NCBI RefSeq assembly: GCF_020829595.1
Contig: NZ_JAIVFW010000068.1
Coordinates: 1 to 36,090, forward strand
Direction: 5' to 3'
Source of the DNA: Nostoc sp. CHAB 5844
GTDB taxonomy: Bacteria; Cyanobacteriota; Cyanobacteriia; Cyanobacteriales; Nostocaceae
DNA: 36,090 nucleotides
Under the pieces are notes generated by a model, which was not told the DNA's origin, searched no databases, and saw only the letters and a program-made list of their open reading frames with translations. The translations under genes and the position numbers were made by a program. Below, piece by piece: positions 1-9,700 of the stretch (position 1 is the first letter of the stretch; every line of letters begins with the position of its first letter).

Positions 1-482
1 AATAACAAACTCAAACTAATTAAGCGCTCGGCTTATGGGTTTAGAAATTTTGAAAACTTCCGAATAAGATGCTTATTAAGCTGGCATTTTAATTGTTAGT
101 TTAGCATAATAAGTACTAAAGAACCATATTTTTTTAATTTAAGACAATTTTATTTAGTTTGTGAAATTAAGATTAAATAATAACATTCTTCTGATTTTGA
201 CTTGCCTAGACTGTTTTATTAATTTGCAGAAATTTTATTTGATTTTGTTCAAAATACTACATTAAAATACTGAAATGAACAAGATGAGTTTTCGTAATAT
301 TTTTTGATATATCTCAATAGTTAAAAAATCAACAATCGTGTTTTGATTCTCTGTAATATCCAATTACATGAGTGATTTTACAGCTAAGTAGTAGCGATCG
401 CCGCCTTAATTGTAAAAAATTGGGTATTATTGCCACACATATAGTACAATTACTGACCGCTGATTTTAATAAATTCAAAGGT
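1..482. other. AT-rich intergenic region
   Basis: This stretch is very AT-rich and shows no convincing gene. A HIP1 octamer (GCGATCGC) lies near 394. An open frame runs in from 372 upstream of the binding-protein gene, but its first 37 codons lack protein character, so the region is read as the promoter and leader of the gene starting at 483. No clear promoter hexamers or hairpins were identified. Confidence 0.5.
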
Positions 483-2132
483 ATGACATTGTTTCCCTTG
501 TCTGTGCGAAGGTGGGGTCGGATTACACAATTCCTCTGTCTTTTCTGTCTGTGTTTATTTTTAGTTATCAGTTGTGGTACTCGACAAACAAATACCACAC
601 CGTCGGGTGGTGTAAATACTCCGGCCGGGGATGGTCGCATTACTATTGGTACAACGGCAAAGCCGAGAACTCTAGATCCAGCGGATGCTTATGAGTTGGC
701 ATCCTTGGGTTTAGTGTTTAATATGAGCGATCGCCTTTATACTTACGAACCAGGTAATACAGAAATTAAACCGCAATTGGCGACAAGTTTACCAAAAGTC
801 AGTCAAGACGGTTTAACTTACACCATACCCCTGCGCCAAGGAGTAGTGTTCCACGATGGCACACCCTTCAACGCCAAAGCAATGGAGTTTAGTATTAAGC
901 GATTTATTGAGAATAAAGGTAAACCTTCTTTTTTATTAGCTGATACAGTAGACTCAGTCACCGCCACAAGTGAAAATGAACTAACAATCAAACTCAAAAA
1001 ACCCTTTGCGGCATTTCCTTCTCTACTAGCATTTTCTGGAGTTTGTGCAGTTTCACCCAAAGCGTATGAACTTGGTGCTGGTAAATTTAAACCAAACATA
1101 TTTGTTGGTACTGGCCCTTACAAATTAGCGCAGTATGGCACAGATTCACTACGGATGGATGTGTTTGATCAATATTGGGGAGAAAAACCAGCAAATAAGG
1201 GAATTAACGTTCAAATTCAAACTAGTCCAGTTAACTTATTTAATGCCTTTCGTACAGGTGCAGTAGATGTAGCTTATTTATCATTACAACCTGATCAAAT
1301 TCGCAGCTTAGAAGAAGGCGGTAAAAAAGGAAATTGGCAAGCGATTACATCTCAAGGTAGTGTTGTAAGTTATCTGGTATTAAATCGCAATCAAAAACCT
1401 TTAGATAAAACAGAAATTAGACAAGCGATCGCAGCAATTCTTGACCGTCCACTATTAAATGAGCGAGTTTTATACGGTCAAGCTGATCCGCTTTATAGTA
1501 TGATTCCTACTACATTCAACGTTTCCCAGCCATTATTTAAAGACAAATATGGTGATGGTAAATTTGATCAAGCTAAGGAATTATTAACCAAAGCAGGTTT
1601 CTCTAAAGAAAATCCCGTAAAAATTCCAGTTTGGTATCCTTCAAGTTCACCGACTCGGAGTTTAGCAGCACAGACACTCAAATCAATTGCCGATACTAAA
1701 ATGGACGGCATCATACAATTAGAAGTCAACACAGTAGAAGGCGCGACCTTCTTTAAAGACATTTCTAGAGGTTTATATCCAGCAGCTTTACTTGATTGGT
1801 ATCCAGACTTTTTAGATCCAGATAATTATGTGCAACCTTTTTTGGCTTGTCAAAAAGGTTCCGATGCCAAAGGTTGCGAAGATGGTGGTAGTCAAACTCA
1901 AGGTTCGTTTTACTATAGCGAAACCATGAATAAACTCATCGACCAACAACGCAAAGAACAAAATCCCGCAGCAAGGGAGAAAATTTTTGCCCAAATTCAA
2001 ACGCAAGTAGCTAATGATGTACCTTATGTTCCTCTTTGGCAAAACAAAGACTACGTATTTGCCCAAAAAGGTGTAAGTAACGTCCAACTTGATCCTACCC
2101 AGAATTTGATTTATAAAACAATCAAAAAGTAG
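483..2132 (+). CDS. ABC transporter substrate-binding lipoprotein (peptide/nickel family 5)
   Basis: Periplasmic solute-binding protein of the dipeptide/oligopeptide/nickel class (SBP_bac_5), which captures the substrate and delivers it to a membrane permease. The frame is open from 372, but the ATG at 483 is preferred because it gives a classic lipoprotein signal: basic start, hydrophobic stretch, then LVIS and Cys31, followed by a Thr/Gly-rich linker. AAAGG sits just upstream. The mature part has the family order: an early PRTLDPADAYE segment, then a YTIPLRQGVVFHDGTPFNA segment, then a late DWYPDFLDPDNYVQPFL segment. About 549 residues is normal. A DppB-type permease follows 122 bp downstream on the same strand, but no second permease or ATPase is present, so those subunits are probably encoded elsewhere. 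The substrate cannot be told from sequence. Family assignment is secure and the start is fairly sure. Confidence 0.92.
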   Translation: MTLFPLSVRRWGRITQFLCLFCLCLFLVISCGTRQTNTTPSGGVNTPAGDGRITIGTTAKPRTLDPADAYELASLGLVFNMSDRLYTYEPGNTEIKPQLATSLPKVSQDGLTYTIPLRQGVVFHDGTPFNAKAMEFSIKRFIENKGKPSFLLADTVDSVTATSENELTIKLKKPFAAFPSLLAFSGVCAVSPKAYELGAGKFKPNIFVGTGPYKLAQYGTDSLRMDVFDQYWGEKPANKGINVQIQTSPVNLFNAFRTGAVDVAYLSLQPDQIRSLEEGGKKGNWQAITSQGSVVSYLVLNRNQKPLDKTEIRQAIAAILDRPLLNERVLYGQADPLYSMIPTTFNVSQPLFKDKYGDGKFDQAKELLTKAGFSKENPVKIPVWYPSSSPTRSLAAQTLKSIADTKMDGIIQLEVNTVEGATFFKDISRGLYPAALLDWYPDFLDPDNYVQPFLACQKGSDAKGCEDGGSQTQGSFYYSETMNKLIDQQRKEQNPAAREKIFAQIQTQVANDVPYVPLWQNKDYVFAQKGVSNVQLDPTQNLIYKTIKK

Positions 2133-2254
2133 GGAAGTAAAGTATGAAGTATGAAGTGTGAAGTATGAAATATAAATTTCATTTTTCCTCTTCAAACTTC
2201 TGTCTTCAGCCTTTACCTTTCAGACTTCAGACTTCATAATTCATACTTCATAAA
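2133..2254. repeat. Simple repeats of an AAGTATGAA-type word in the spacer
   Basis: The spacer between binding protein and permease consists largely of degenerate copies of AAGTATGAA in direct orientation at its left end. The inverse, TTCATACTT/TTCAGACTT, occurs at its right end, so the two ends can pair into a long imperfect hairpin. Such low-complexity spacers are common in Nostocales. It may weaken read-through between the two genes, but this is inference. Confidence 0.6.
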
Positions 2255-3280
2255 ATGTCTCGCTCAAAAGCCCTACAGTATTACATTGTCTCGCGGTTGC
2301 TCCTAGCGCCGCTTCAGCTGTTAACTATCATTACCATCGTATTTTTATTATTGCGAGCTACACCAGGAGATCCCGCTGATGCGATTCTAGGTGGACGTGC
2401 GCCAGAAGCAGCAAAAGAAGAATTGCGAAAGCAATTAGGATTAAACCTACCTTTGTGGCTACAGTATTTAAATTATTTGGGAAACTTACTGCGCTTTGAT
2501 TTGGGAATTTCTTTGACAAGTCGCGGAGACAATGTTTGGGACATCATCGGACAGTATTTCCCCGCAACAGTGGAGTTAGCAGTATTTAGTATGGCAGTTG
2601 CGCTCATTGTCGGCATTTTAGTAGGCACACTTTCCGCTTCTCGCCCTGGAACATATTTTGATGTGGGAGGGCGGTTATTCGGGATTATTACTTACGCGTT
2701 GCCGATGTTTTGGGCGGGAATGCTGTTACAGTTAATCTTCTCGGTACAACTGGGGTGGTTTCCTAACTCTAACCGTTTTCCGCCGACGTTGCCGCCACCA
2801 TCAAAAATTACAGGGTTGTATACTTTTGATAGTTTACTTAGTGGTAACTTGACTCAGTTTTTTGCTTCTTTGTACCATCTTGCACTTCCTAGCCTTACCT
2901 TGGGAATTTTGCTCAGTGGGATTTTTGAGAGAATTGTGCGCGTTAACTTAAAGCAAACTCTCCGTGCTGATTATGTAGAAGCAGCTAGAGCTAGAGGTAT
3001 TCCAGAAAGGAAAATTTTAGTAGCTCATGCTTTAAAAAATGCTTTGATTCCAGTCATTACGGTTTTGGGGTTAACTTTTGCTTCTTTGTTGGGTGGAGCG
3101 ATTTTAACTGAGGTGACATTTTCTTGGCCTGGTTTAGCCAATCGTTTGTATCAAGCAATCAGCGATCGCGATTATCCCACAGTCCAAGGTGTATTGGTAT
3201 TCTTTGGGGCGATCGTTGTTGGGGCAAGTATTTTAATTGACATTATTAATGCTTATGTTGACCCCCGAATCAGGTATTAG
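2255..3280 (+). CDS. ABC transporter permease, DppB/OppB type
   Basis: Inner-membrane permease of a peptide/nickel-type ABC importer (BPD_transp_1 family), 341 residues, the usual length. The N-terminal membrane segment is followed by the family signature RATPGDPADAILGG at about residues 34-47. Several hydrophobic helices follow, then the cytoplasmic EAA loop that contacts the ATPase, here EAARARGIPERKILVAHALK near residues 242-261. The C-terminus DIINAYVDPRIRY is typical of the family. It lies 122 bp after the binding protein and is probably co-transcribed. The usual partners (DppC-like permease and two ATPases) are absent; the next gene is an opposite-strand regulator. Confidence 0.93.
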   Translation: MSRSKALQYYIVSRLLLAPLQLLTIITIVFLLLRATPGDPADAILGGRAPEAAKEELRKQLGLNLPLWLQYLNYLGNLLRFDLGISLTSRGDNVWDIIGQYFPATVELAVFSMAVALIVGILVGTLSASRPGTYFDVGGRLFGIITYALPMFWAGMLLQLIFSVQLGWFPNSNRFPPTLPPPSKITGLYTFDSLLSGNLTQFFASLYHLALPSLTLGILLSGIFERIVRVNLKQTLRADYVEAARARGIPERKILVAHALKNALIPVITVLGLTFASLLGGAILTEVTFSWPGLANRLYQAISDRDYPTVQGVLVFFGAIVVGASILIDIINAYVDPRIRY

Positions 3281-3348
3281 TTCAAAAAAGTAAAAGTAAA
3301 AAGACTTAAATTTTAGGCTTTCTCAGTGTTAGAAAACCCCTAATTTGG

Positions 3349-4239
3349 CTATTTACAAGCAACTTCTCGAACAATATTGCGAAAAAAGTCTAAAGCAGTA
3401 CTGATAATTTCTGGATGCCAAGCGACTGCTAATTCTAATTCAGGTGTGGGTTCGACTAAGTGCTTAATTACGACACCTGGATACATTGCTTCTTGGGCTG
3501 ACGCATGAAGCAAAGAAACACCAATGCCCGCTGAAACTAAACCGACAATTATTTGCTGTGGTATCACCTCTTGCACAACATTAGGGCTGAAGCCTGCTTG
3601 CTGACATAGTTGAATAATCTGGTCATACAGCACTGAACCAACTCGACGGGGAAACAGAATGAAAGACTCACTGGCTAAAGCTTGAATTGATATGGTATCC
3701 GTTGGCACGTTAGCCAAGGGATGATAGTCAGGTAAAAAAACTACTAACGGTTCACGGTGAACTGTTTCCAGCCTCAGCGTGTCATTTTGAATGGGCGGAT
3801 GTAATAAGCCGACTTGCAGTTGACCTGAAATTAGTGCTGCGACTTGTTCGTTAGTTTGCATTCGTTCTAGAGATAGTTCAATCTGGGGATGTTTAGCTTT
3901 GAACAAGCGCACAATTCTTGGTAGTGTCCGATTTAAGGCAGGGCCTGTGAAACCAATCGCCAGTCTTCCAGCTTTTCCTTGACTAGTGCGTTGAGCCAGC
4001 ATAACTGCTTGTTCAGTTTGCTCCAGAATTTTGCTTGCTTCCTTCAAAAAAACTTGTCCTGCTTCCGTCAGGCGCACAGTCCGTTTCGTGCGATAGAACA
4101 ACTGCACTCCCATCTCAGCCTCCAGATCCCGAATCTGGCGACTTAGCGGTTGTTGTGCCATATTCAATCGTTGAGCAGCTCGTCCGAAATGCAATTCTTC
4201 GGCAACCATGATGAAGTAGCGCAGATGCCGTAGTTCCAT
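3349..4239 (-). CDS. LysR-family transcriptional regulator
   Basis: DNA-binding regulator of 296 residues. The N-terminal winged helix-turn-helix (about 1-60) reads HFGRAAQRLNMAQQPLSRQI with LEAEMGVQLFYR following, as in the BenM/CatM-like branch. An effector-binding domain of two periplasmic-binding-protein-like lobes occupies about 90-290. It is transcribed away from the lipoprotein hydrolase whose start lies 108 bp from its own, the standard arrangement in which a LysR protein controls its divergent neighbour. A perfect 10-bp palindrome lies 17 bp upstream of its start codon. Which metabolite it senses cannot be inferred. Family call is secure; the regulatory link is inference from position. 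Confidence 0.94.
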   Translation of the reverse strand: MELRHLRYFIMVAEELHFGRAAQRLNMAQQPLSRQIRDLEAEMGVQLFYRTKRTVRLTEAGQVFLKEASKILEQTEQAVMLAQRTSQGKAGRLAIGFTGPALNRTLPRIVRLFKAKHPQIELSLERMQTNEQVAALISGQLQVGLLHPPIQNDTLRLETVHREPLVVFLPDYHPLANVPTDTISIQALASESFILFPRRVGSVLYDQIIQLCQQAGFSPNVVQEVIPQQIIVGLVSAGIGVSLLHASAQEAMYPGVVIKHLVEPTPELELAVAWHPEIISTALDFFRNIVREVACK

Positions 4240-4347
4240 TTGAACCTTTTAGGTGTCAGTACTGAACAAAACTGGTGTTGGACATTTATAATCTCGCTTT
4301 TTAGTATCAAAGTAAAGCGTAAATTTCATGAATTGCTGGAGGTTGTG
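4240..4347. promoter_or_regulatory. Divergent promoter/operator region between LysR gene and hydrolase
   Basis: This 108-bp spacer separates two divergent genes. It contains the perfect palindrome TCAGTACTGA at 4256-4265, close to the LysR start codon, a plausible autoregulatory operator. A consensus -10 hexamer TATAAT lies at 4287-4292 facing the hydrolase, but no good -35 is seen at the expected distance. GGAGG at 4338-4342 is the ribosome binding site that fixes the hydrolase start. The operator role is inferred from position and symmetry. Confidence 0.45.
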
Positions 4348-5463
4348 ATGAAAATCCATCTGTTGAGCAAACAACGCTTTATTTATTCAACTGCCTTACT
4401 TTCCCTAACTTTTGGGATTTCCTGCGGTCAAATACAAACACCAATTCCAAAACCGATGCCGTCAACCCAAACGCAATCATCTCTACAATCTTCGATTCAA
4501 CGCCAAGATACTTTTGTCACCAGCGAACCCAGTATTCAAATTTTTGTACGAGAAGTAAAAACACTAAACACCACACGCCGTCCTGTACTACTGTTGCATG
4601 GTGGCGGTGGCGGTGGTGTGGCATCGTTTGATATTGATGTTCCTGGCTATTCGGTAGCCGCAGATTTAGCTCAGGCGGGTCATCCGGTATATGTGATGAA
4701 TGTACGTGGGTGGGAACAATCAACTCGTCCGGATAAATTGAGTCAACCTAGCAATGTCAATCCACCGCTTGTCACTTCTCGTGAAGCTCTACGCGACATT
4801 GATGCTGTGATTGATCATATTCGCGATCGCAATGCCAATCAGCCTGTAGCCTTAATTGGATGGGCAACGGGCGGACATTGGGCAGGGATGTACACCAGTC
4901 GTCATAACGACAAGGTAAGTCATTTGGTGATGCTCAACAGTTTGTACGGAGTGAACGCACCGTGGGAATATCGTTCCACACTTGAGAATCCACAGCGACT
5001 GGGTGAGTTTGATCGGAGCAATGCCGCTTATCGAGAAGTGACGGCGGAGGGTTTGATTGCCAATTGGACGCGTGCAATTCCACTTCCAGACAAAACTCAA
5101 TGGCGCGATCCGGCAGTGGTACAGGCATATCAACGCATGACATTAGAGAGTGACCCGACTAGCAGCACCCGTCAACCGTCGAGTGTGCGGTTGCCTGGAG
5201 CCTTTCGGTTAGAAGCTTATAATTTGTCAAAGGGTCAGCAGTATTGGGATGGTGCAGATATTCGCGTGCCGACACTATACATCCGAGGCGATCGCGATCA
5301 TTGGTCGCGTCCTCAAGATTTAACTGCACTCAAAAGTGATTTGGTGAATGCGCCACGAGTGGAAACTGTTACTATTGCCAATGCCACACATTTTCTATTT
5401 CTTGATCGTCCCGAACGCGGACGTAGGCAATTTCTTCAAGCTGTCACTGCGTTTTTGCAGTAG
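4348..5463 (+). CDS. Alpha/beta-hydrolase-fold lipoprotein with alanine at the nucleophile position
   Basis: Predicted exported 371-residue alpha/beta-hydrolase-fold protein. The frame is open from 4240, but the ATG at 4348 follows a strong GGAGG and begins a signal peptide ending in FGIS-Cys26, a somewhat imperfect lipobox. The fold is shown by the oxyanion-type LLHGGGGGG segment. The nucleophile elbow, normally G-x-S-x-G, reads G-W-A-T-G with Ala173 (codon GCA). The acid (Asp315 or Asp317 in GDRD) and His348 (NATHF) of a normal triad are present. The missing serine suggests either a non-catalytic binding protein or loss of function by a single T-to-G change (TCA to GCA). The divergent LysR gene is the likely regulator. 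Substrate unknown. Confidence 0.85.
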   Translation: MKIHLLSKQRFIYSTALLSLTFGISCGQIQTPIPKPMPSTQTQSSLQSSIQRQDTFVTSEPSIQIFVREVKTLNTTRRPVLLLHGGGGGGVASFDIDVPGYSVAADLAQAGHPVYVMNVRGWEQSTRPDKLSQPSNVNPPLVTSREALRDIDAVIDHIRDRNANQPVALIGWATGGHWAGMYTSRHNDKVSHLVMLNSLYGVNAPWEYRSTLENPQRLGEFDRSNAAYREVTAEGLIANWTRAIPLPDKTQWRDPAVVQAYQRMTLESDPTSSTRQPSSVRLPGAFRLEAYNLSKGQQYWDGADIRVPTLYIRGDRDHWSRPQDLTALKSDLVNAPRVETVTIANATHFLFLDRPERGRRQFLQAVTAFLQ

Positions 5464-5515
5464 ATTTTCAATAGCCTTGAGTGCAGTTCAATTTTAAAAT
5501 TTCCTATCTTTGGTC

Positions 5516-6100
5516 ATGCCAAAATTTGAGGAGCAATTAACATCTATTTATGCCAGTGATCGCCAAGCATGGCGGGAGTGGCTGGCAAAAAATCATCTTA
5601 TTTCTCCTGGTGTCTGGTTGATTTACTACAAAGTCAAAAGTGGTCAACCAAGCGTTAGGTACAGCGAAGCAGTCAAAGAAGCTTTATGTTTTGGTTGGAT
5701 TGATAGTAAAGTTAAATCGTTGGATGCAAACCGTTATCAGCAAATTTTTACACCGCGAAAACCGAAAAGTGTCTGGTCAAAGTTAAATAAGCAATATATT
5801 GAGGAGCTAATTGCCCAAGCTTTGATGAGTGAAGTTGGTCTTACCAAAATTGCCGATGCAAAACAAGATGGCTCATGGAATTCTTTAGATGCGATCGAAG
5901 CATTAACTATTCCAATAGATTTGCAGCAAGCTTTAGAAACCAACTCTTCAGCTAAACTGAATTTTGCAGCGTTTAGTAATTCCGTGAAGAAAAACATTCT
6001 CTTTTGGATTGAAAGTGCAAAACGCTCAGAGACTAGGTTAAAAAGAATTGAGCAAACCGTAACTTCGGTAGCACAAAATAAAAATCCATTGAGCAGATAA
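5516..6100 (+). CDS. YdeI/OmpD-associated family protein
   Basis: Cytoplasmic protein of 194 residues in the YdeI/OmpD-associated (bacteriocin-protection-like) family. Characteristic segments are SPGVWLIYYK near residue 30, EALCFGWIDSKVKSLD near 60-75, and FTPRKPKSVWSKLNK near 80-95. A helical C-terminal half follows, ending in the FWIESAKRSETRLKRIE segment typical of the family. A TTG two codons earlier is also possible, but the ATG at 5516 is the more natural start. It follows the hydrolase by 52 bp on the same strand, so the two may share a transcript. The biochemical role of the family is poorly defined; links to envelope stress or antimicrobial resistance in other bacteria are not evidence of its role here. 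Confidence 0.88.
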   Translation: MPKFEEQLTSIYASDRQAWREWLAKNHLISPGVWLIYYKVKSGQPSVRYSEAVKEALCFGWIDSKVKSLDANRYQQIFTPRKPKSVWSKLNKQYIEELIAQALMSEVGLTKIADAKQDGSWNSLDAIEALTIPIDLQQALETNSSAKLNFAAFSNSVKKNILFWIESAKRSETRLKRIEQTVTSVAQNKNPLSR

Positions 6101-6165
6101 GGGACTTCCAAATAAAAAAGCATCCAAATTCTCTTGTAGGATGGAGAGAATTTGCGTGCGGTGAA

Positions 6166-6205
6166 CCACTTGAGGTGGACGGGTTTCTCGGCTTGAAGCA
6201 AGTGG
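6166..6205. repeat. REP-like palindrome, copy 1
   Basis: Imperfect hairpin with outer arms CCACTTG (6166-6172) and CAAGTGG (6199-6205) and inner arms CGGG (6180-6183) and CTCG (6187-6190) around a TTT loop. It belongs to a family found at least seven times in the window; see copies at 21608, 26246, 26305, 27135, 27186 and 34644. No coding capacity. Confidence 0.7.
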
Positions 6206-6360
6206 CGTGCAACTGTCGTCAACTGCCGTTCAGAATTGGGAATAAGAACAGGCTCTACACTTAGCTTTGAGGCTTAAATAGAACAGTGTGGAAAAACCAA
6301 ACTATGTTAACTCAGATCTTGCACCAGACGACTGAAGTCGCGGCTACACGCGCATGAACA

Positions 6361-6399
6361 TTCAGATCCCCGACTTCTTAAAGAAGTCGGGGATCTGAA
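6361..6399. repeat. 39-bp perfect palindrome
   Basis: Two perfect 19-bp arms (6361-6379 and 6381-6399) around a single central base, containing CCCCGACTTCTT and its complement. It can form a stable hairpin or cruciform. It might act as a terminator for the upstream genes, but it has no T-run and is more likely an interspersed repeat. Confidence 0.8.
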
Positions 6400-6540
6400 G
6401 CCCACTAATTTTCACAAATCACATCGGATTGCTGTAGCTAACTATAAAATGTGAGTTTGTTGACAACTCATTCAGAATATATAGGCGATTTCATGTTAAT
6501 TCTTACAAACATAACCTTGCTTTTATCCGCAGAACACAAA

Positions 6541-6610
6541 GACGGATAAGACAGTTAACACACTAATTAAAAAAATAGCAGACAGTTAAGACAGTTAAGA
6601 TAGTTAAGAA
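6541..6610. repeat. 9-bp tandem repeats (GACAGTTAA type)
   Basis: The left part reads GACGGATAAGACAGTTAA, followed after a short gap by three consecutive 9-mers related to GACAGTTAA (about 6581-6608). A matching array with the same lead-in occurs at 11889-11943, so this is an interspersed element. Function unknown. Confidence 0.65.
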
Positions 6611-6764
6611 AATTTAAGCTCATTTAAAACACATAAATAGCTAAATATTAAACAAGAAAAATGCAAAATTCTAATGATATACTTTTAGGAAACTAATGTT
6701 TTTCAAGGTATTAAGTAATTATAGAATTAAATTTATGTCTTCTTTGGAATATGCTTAAAGTACT

Positions 6765-9700
6765 ATGAAATATCAGGTTGGTGGCAGTCTCCCTAGTGAT
6801 GATCCGAGCTATGTTATTCGTAAAGCAGACGAACAACTCTACACCAGTTTAAAAGCTGGTGATTTTTGTTACGTCTTAAATTCCCGTCAAATGGGAAAAT
6901 CATCTTTATTACATCGCACAAGTCATCATCTGACACAAGAAGGTCATAGCTGTATTTATTTAGATGTAACTCGTTTGGGTAGTGAAGATACAACAGCTGA
7001 ACAATGGTATAAAGGCATTATTTTGAGTCTTTTTTATAATTTAAATATAGCTGAAAAAGTCAATTTTAAAAGTTGGTGGGAAATGCAAGCAGGTCTTTCC
7101 CCCGTGAAAAAGCTACATCAGTTTGTAGAAGAAGTGTTACTGTCTTCAGAACAAAATCAATATATCTTTATTTTTATTGATGAAATTGATAGTTTGTTAA
7201 GTTTAAGTTTTTCAGTCAATGACTTTTTTGCCTGGATTCGTCATTGTTATAATCAACGAGCGCACGATTCAAAATATCAACGCTTGGGATTTGCATTATT
7301 TGGGGTAGCTAGTCCCTCTGATCTGATTACCGACAAGCGCCGTACACCTTTTAACATTGGTACAGCAATTGAACTAGACGGTTTTAAACTAGATGAAGCG
7401 ACACCATTACTCAAAGGACTAGAAAGTGTAGTCAGTCAACCGCAAGTAGTCTTACAAAAGATTATTGAATGGACAAGTGGACAACCTTTTCTGACACAAA
7501 AACTTTGTCAATTAGTTGTGCAAATTGCTTGGGGAACAACCAACGGCAGAATTGATTTACCTTCCGCCACAGAAGGGTATTGGGTAGAACAACTAGTTCA
7601 AAAGCATATTATTCAAAACTGGGAATCGAAAGACGAACCTGAACACCTCCGGACAATTCGCGATCGCCTTTTGTTTGACGAACAAAAAGCAGCACGCTTG
7701 TTAGGACTTTATCAGCAAGTGTTGCAAACAGAAACAGCAGACGAAGACGCACAAACTAACGCTCCTGTAGATCTCAATGATAATCAAGAACAAACAGAAC
7801 TGTTGTTATCTGGTTTAGTCGAAAGACACAACGGCTATCTCAAAATTAAAAATCTCATTTATCGCCATGTTTTCAATCACCAATGGGTGATTAGACAGTT
7901 AGACAATCTGCGTCCTTACTCACAAATATTTAATGCTTGGGTATTATCAGGCTATCAAGATGAGTCACGCTTATTGCGAGGACAAGCTCTCAAAGATGCT
8001 CAAAATTGGTCGCAAGGCAAAAGTTTGAGCGATTTGGATTATCGATATTTCGTCGCTAGTCAAGAAAGAGAACAGCGCGAAGTGCAAATGGCCTTAGAAG
8101 CAGCCAGAGTCCAAGAAGTCGAAGCACGACTAGCACAAGAGAAAAAAACGGCTTTATTGCAGAGATATCTGCTAGTAGCAGTGAGTATTGGCTTATTTGT
8201 CTCCAGTGGTTTAGGTGTCGGAACGTTCATTTTGTACCGCCAAGCCAAAAAAAGCGGAACTCAAGCCAAAAACAGTGAAATTCGGGCGCTGATTTCATCT
8301 TCCGAAGGATTATTTGCCTCAAATCGCCGATTCGATGCACTGATAGAAGCAATCAAAGCCAAACAAAAACTCCGCAAGTTAGGTACAGCAAACACAAAAA
8401 TTGAACAACAGGTAGATGCTGTATTACGGCAAGCAGTTTACAGTAGCGACGAATACAATCGTTGTTGGGGTCACACAGCAGCTGTTTTAGCAGTAGATAT
8501 CAGTCCCGACAGTTCTCTGATTGCTTCCGCCAGTGTAGATAAAACAATCAAACTTTGGCGACGTGATGGTACAGAAGTAGCAACTCTCAAAGGTCATACA
8601 GCAACAGTCAGAGCAGTCGATTTTAGCTTTGATGGTCAAATGCTGGCCTCGGCAAGTGAAGATGGCACTGTCAAACTGTGGACAAAAGCAGGCACTTTGT
8701 TAAAGACTTTCAAAGGTCACACTGCTTCAGTCTGGGGAGTTGCCTTTAGTCCTGATGGTCAAACTATTGCTTCTGCCAGTTTTGACAGAACAGTAAAACT
8801 CTGGAAGCGAGACGGTACTTTGCTCAAAACTTTGTCAGGTGAAAGAGTGGGATTTTGGGGAGTTGCTTTTAGTCCTGATGGTCAGACTGTGGCGGCTACA
8901 AGTATAGATGGAATAGTCAAACTCTGGAAAAGAGAAGGTGCAGATTGGCAAAATCCCAAGCTTAGACAAACTCTCCAAGGCCACACCGCTTGGGTTATCG
9001 CAGTAGCTTTTAGTCCTGACGGTCAGATTCTGGCTTCAGCTAGTGAAGATAAAACTGTCAAACTTTGGCGACGAGACCGTAAAGATGGCAGCTATCGCCT
9101 TGATAAAACGCTTCAAGGTCATAATGCTGGGATTTGGGGAATTGCCTTTAGTCCCGACGGACAGACTATTGCTTCTGCCAGTCTCGACAAAACGATTAAA
9201 CTTTGGAACATTGATGGTACAGAATTAAGAACGCTGAAAGGACACACAGCCTCAGTTTGGGGAGTGAGTTTTAGCCCTGATGGCAGCTTTATTGCTTCGG
9301 CGGGTGCAGAAAACGTTGTCAGACTCTGGCAAAGTGAAAATTTATTTCAAAAGTCAATCATTGGCCAGAAAGCTGGAATTTGGTCATTAGATATTAGCTC
9401 TGACAGTTCCACTATCGCTACAGCTGGCCACGAAAATACTGCTAAACTTTGGAGTCGCCAAGGTAAACTGCTAAAAACTTTTATGGAATCTGGAGGCGCA
9501 ATTTTCGAGGTTTCATTCAGTGGTGATGGTAAGTTAATTGCCCTTCGTACTTATGCAGATACAGTCAAACTCCAGCACCGAGATGGGACTTTAGTTACTA
9601 GTTACAAAGATCCGCTGGGTAAACTTTTAGCAGCCGTATTGAGTCCCGATGGTCAAGCGATCGCGATCGCAAATGTTGACAAAGTTGCCCAAATATGGAA

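Larger units (their letters stand above)
6101..6764. other. Repeat-rich intergenic region
   Basis: No gene was found in this 664-bp gap. It holds one copy of the covarying palindrome family (6166-6205), a word resembling common Nostocales repeats with GACTGAAGTC (about 6330-6350), a 39-bp perfect palindrome (6361-6399) and a short array of 9-bp repeats (6541-6610). The last 150 bp before the AAA/WD40 gene are very AT-rich and probably hold its promoter. Confidence 0.6.

Noticed and set aside
5737-6222. 161-codon minus-strand frame over the YdeI-like gene
   Set aside because: Antisense to a recognisable protein and starting within an interspersed repeat.
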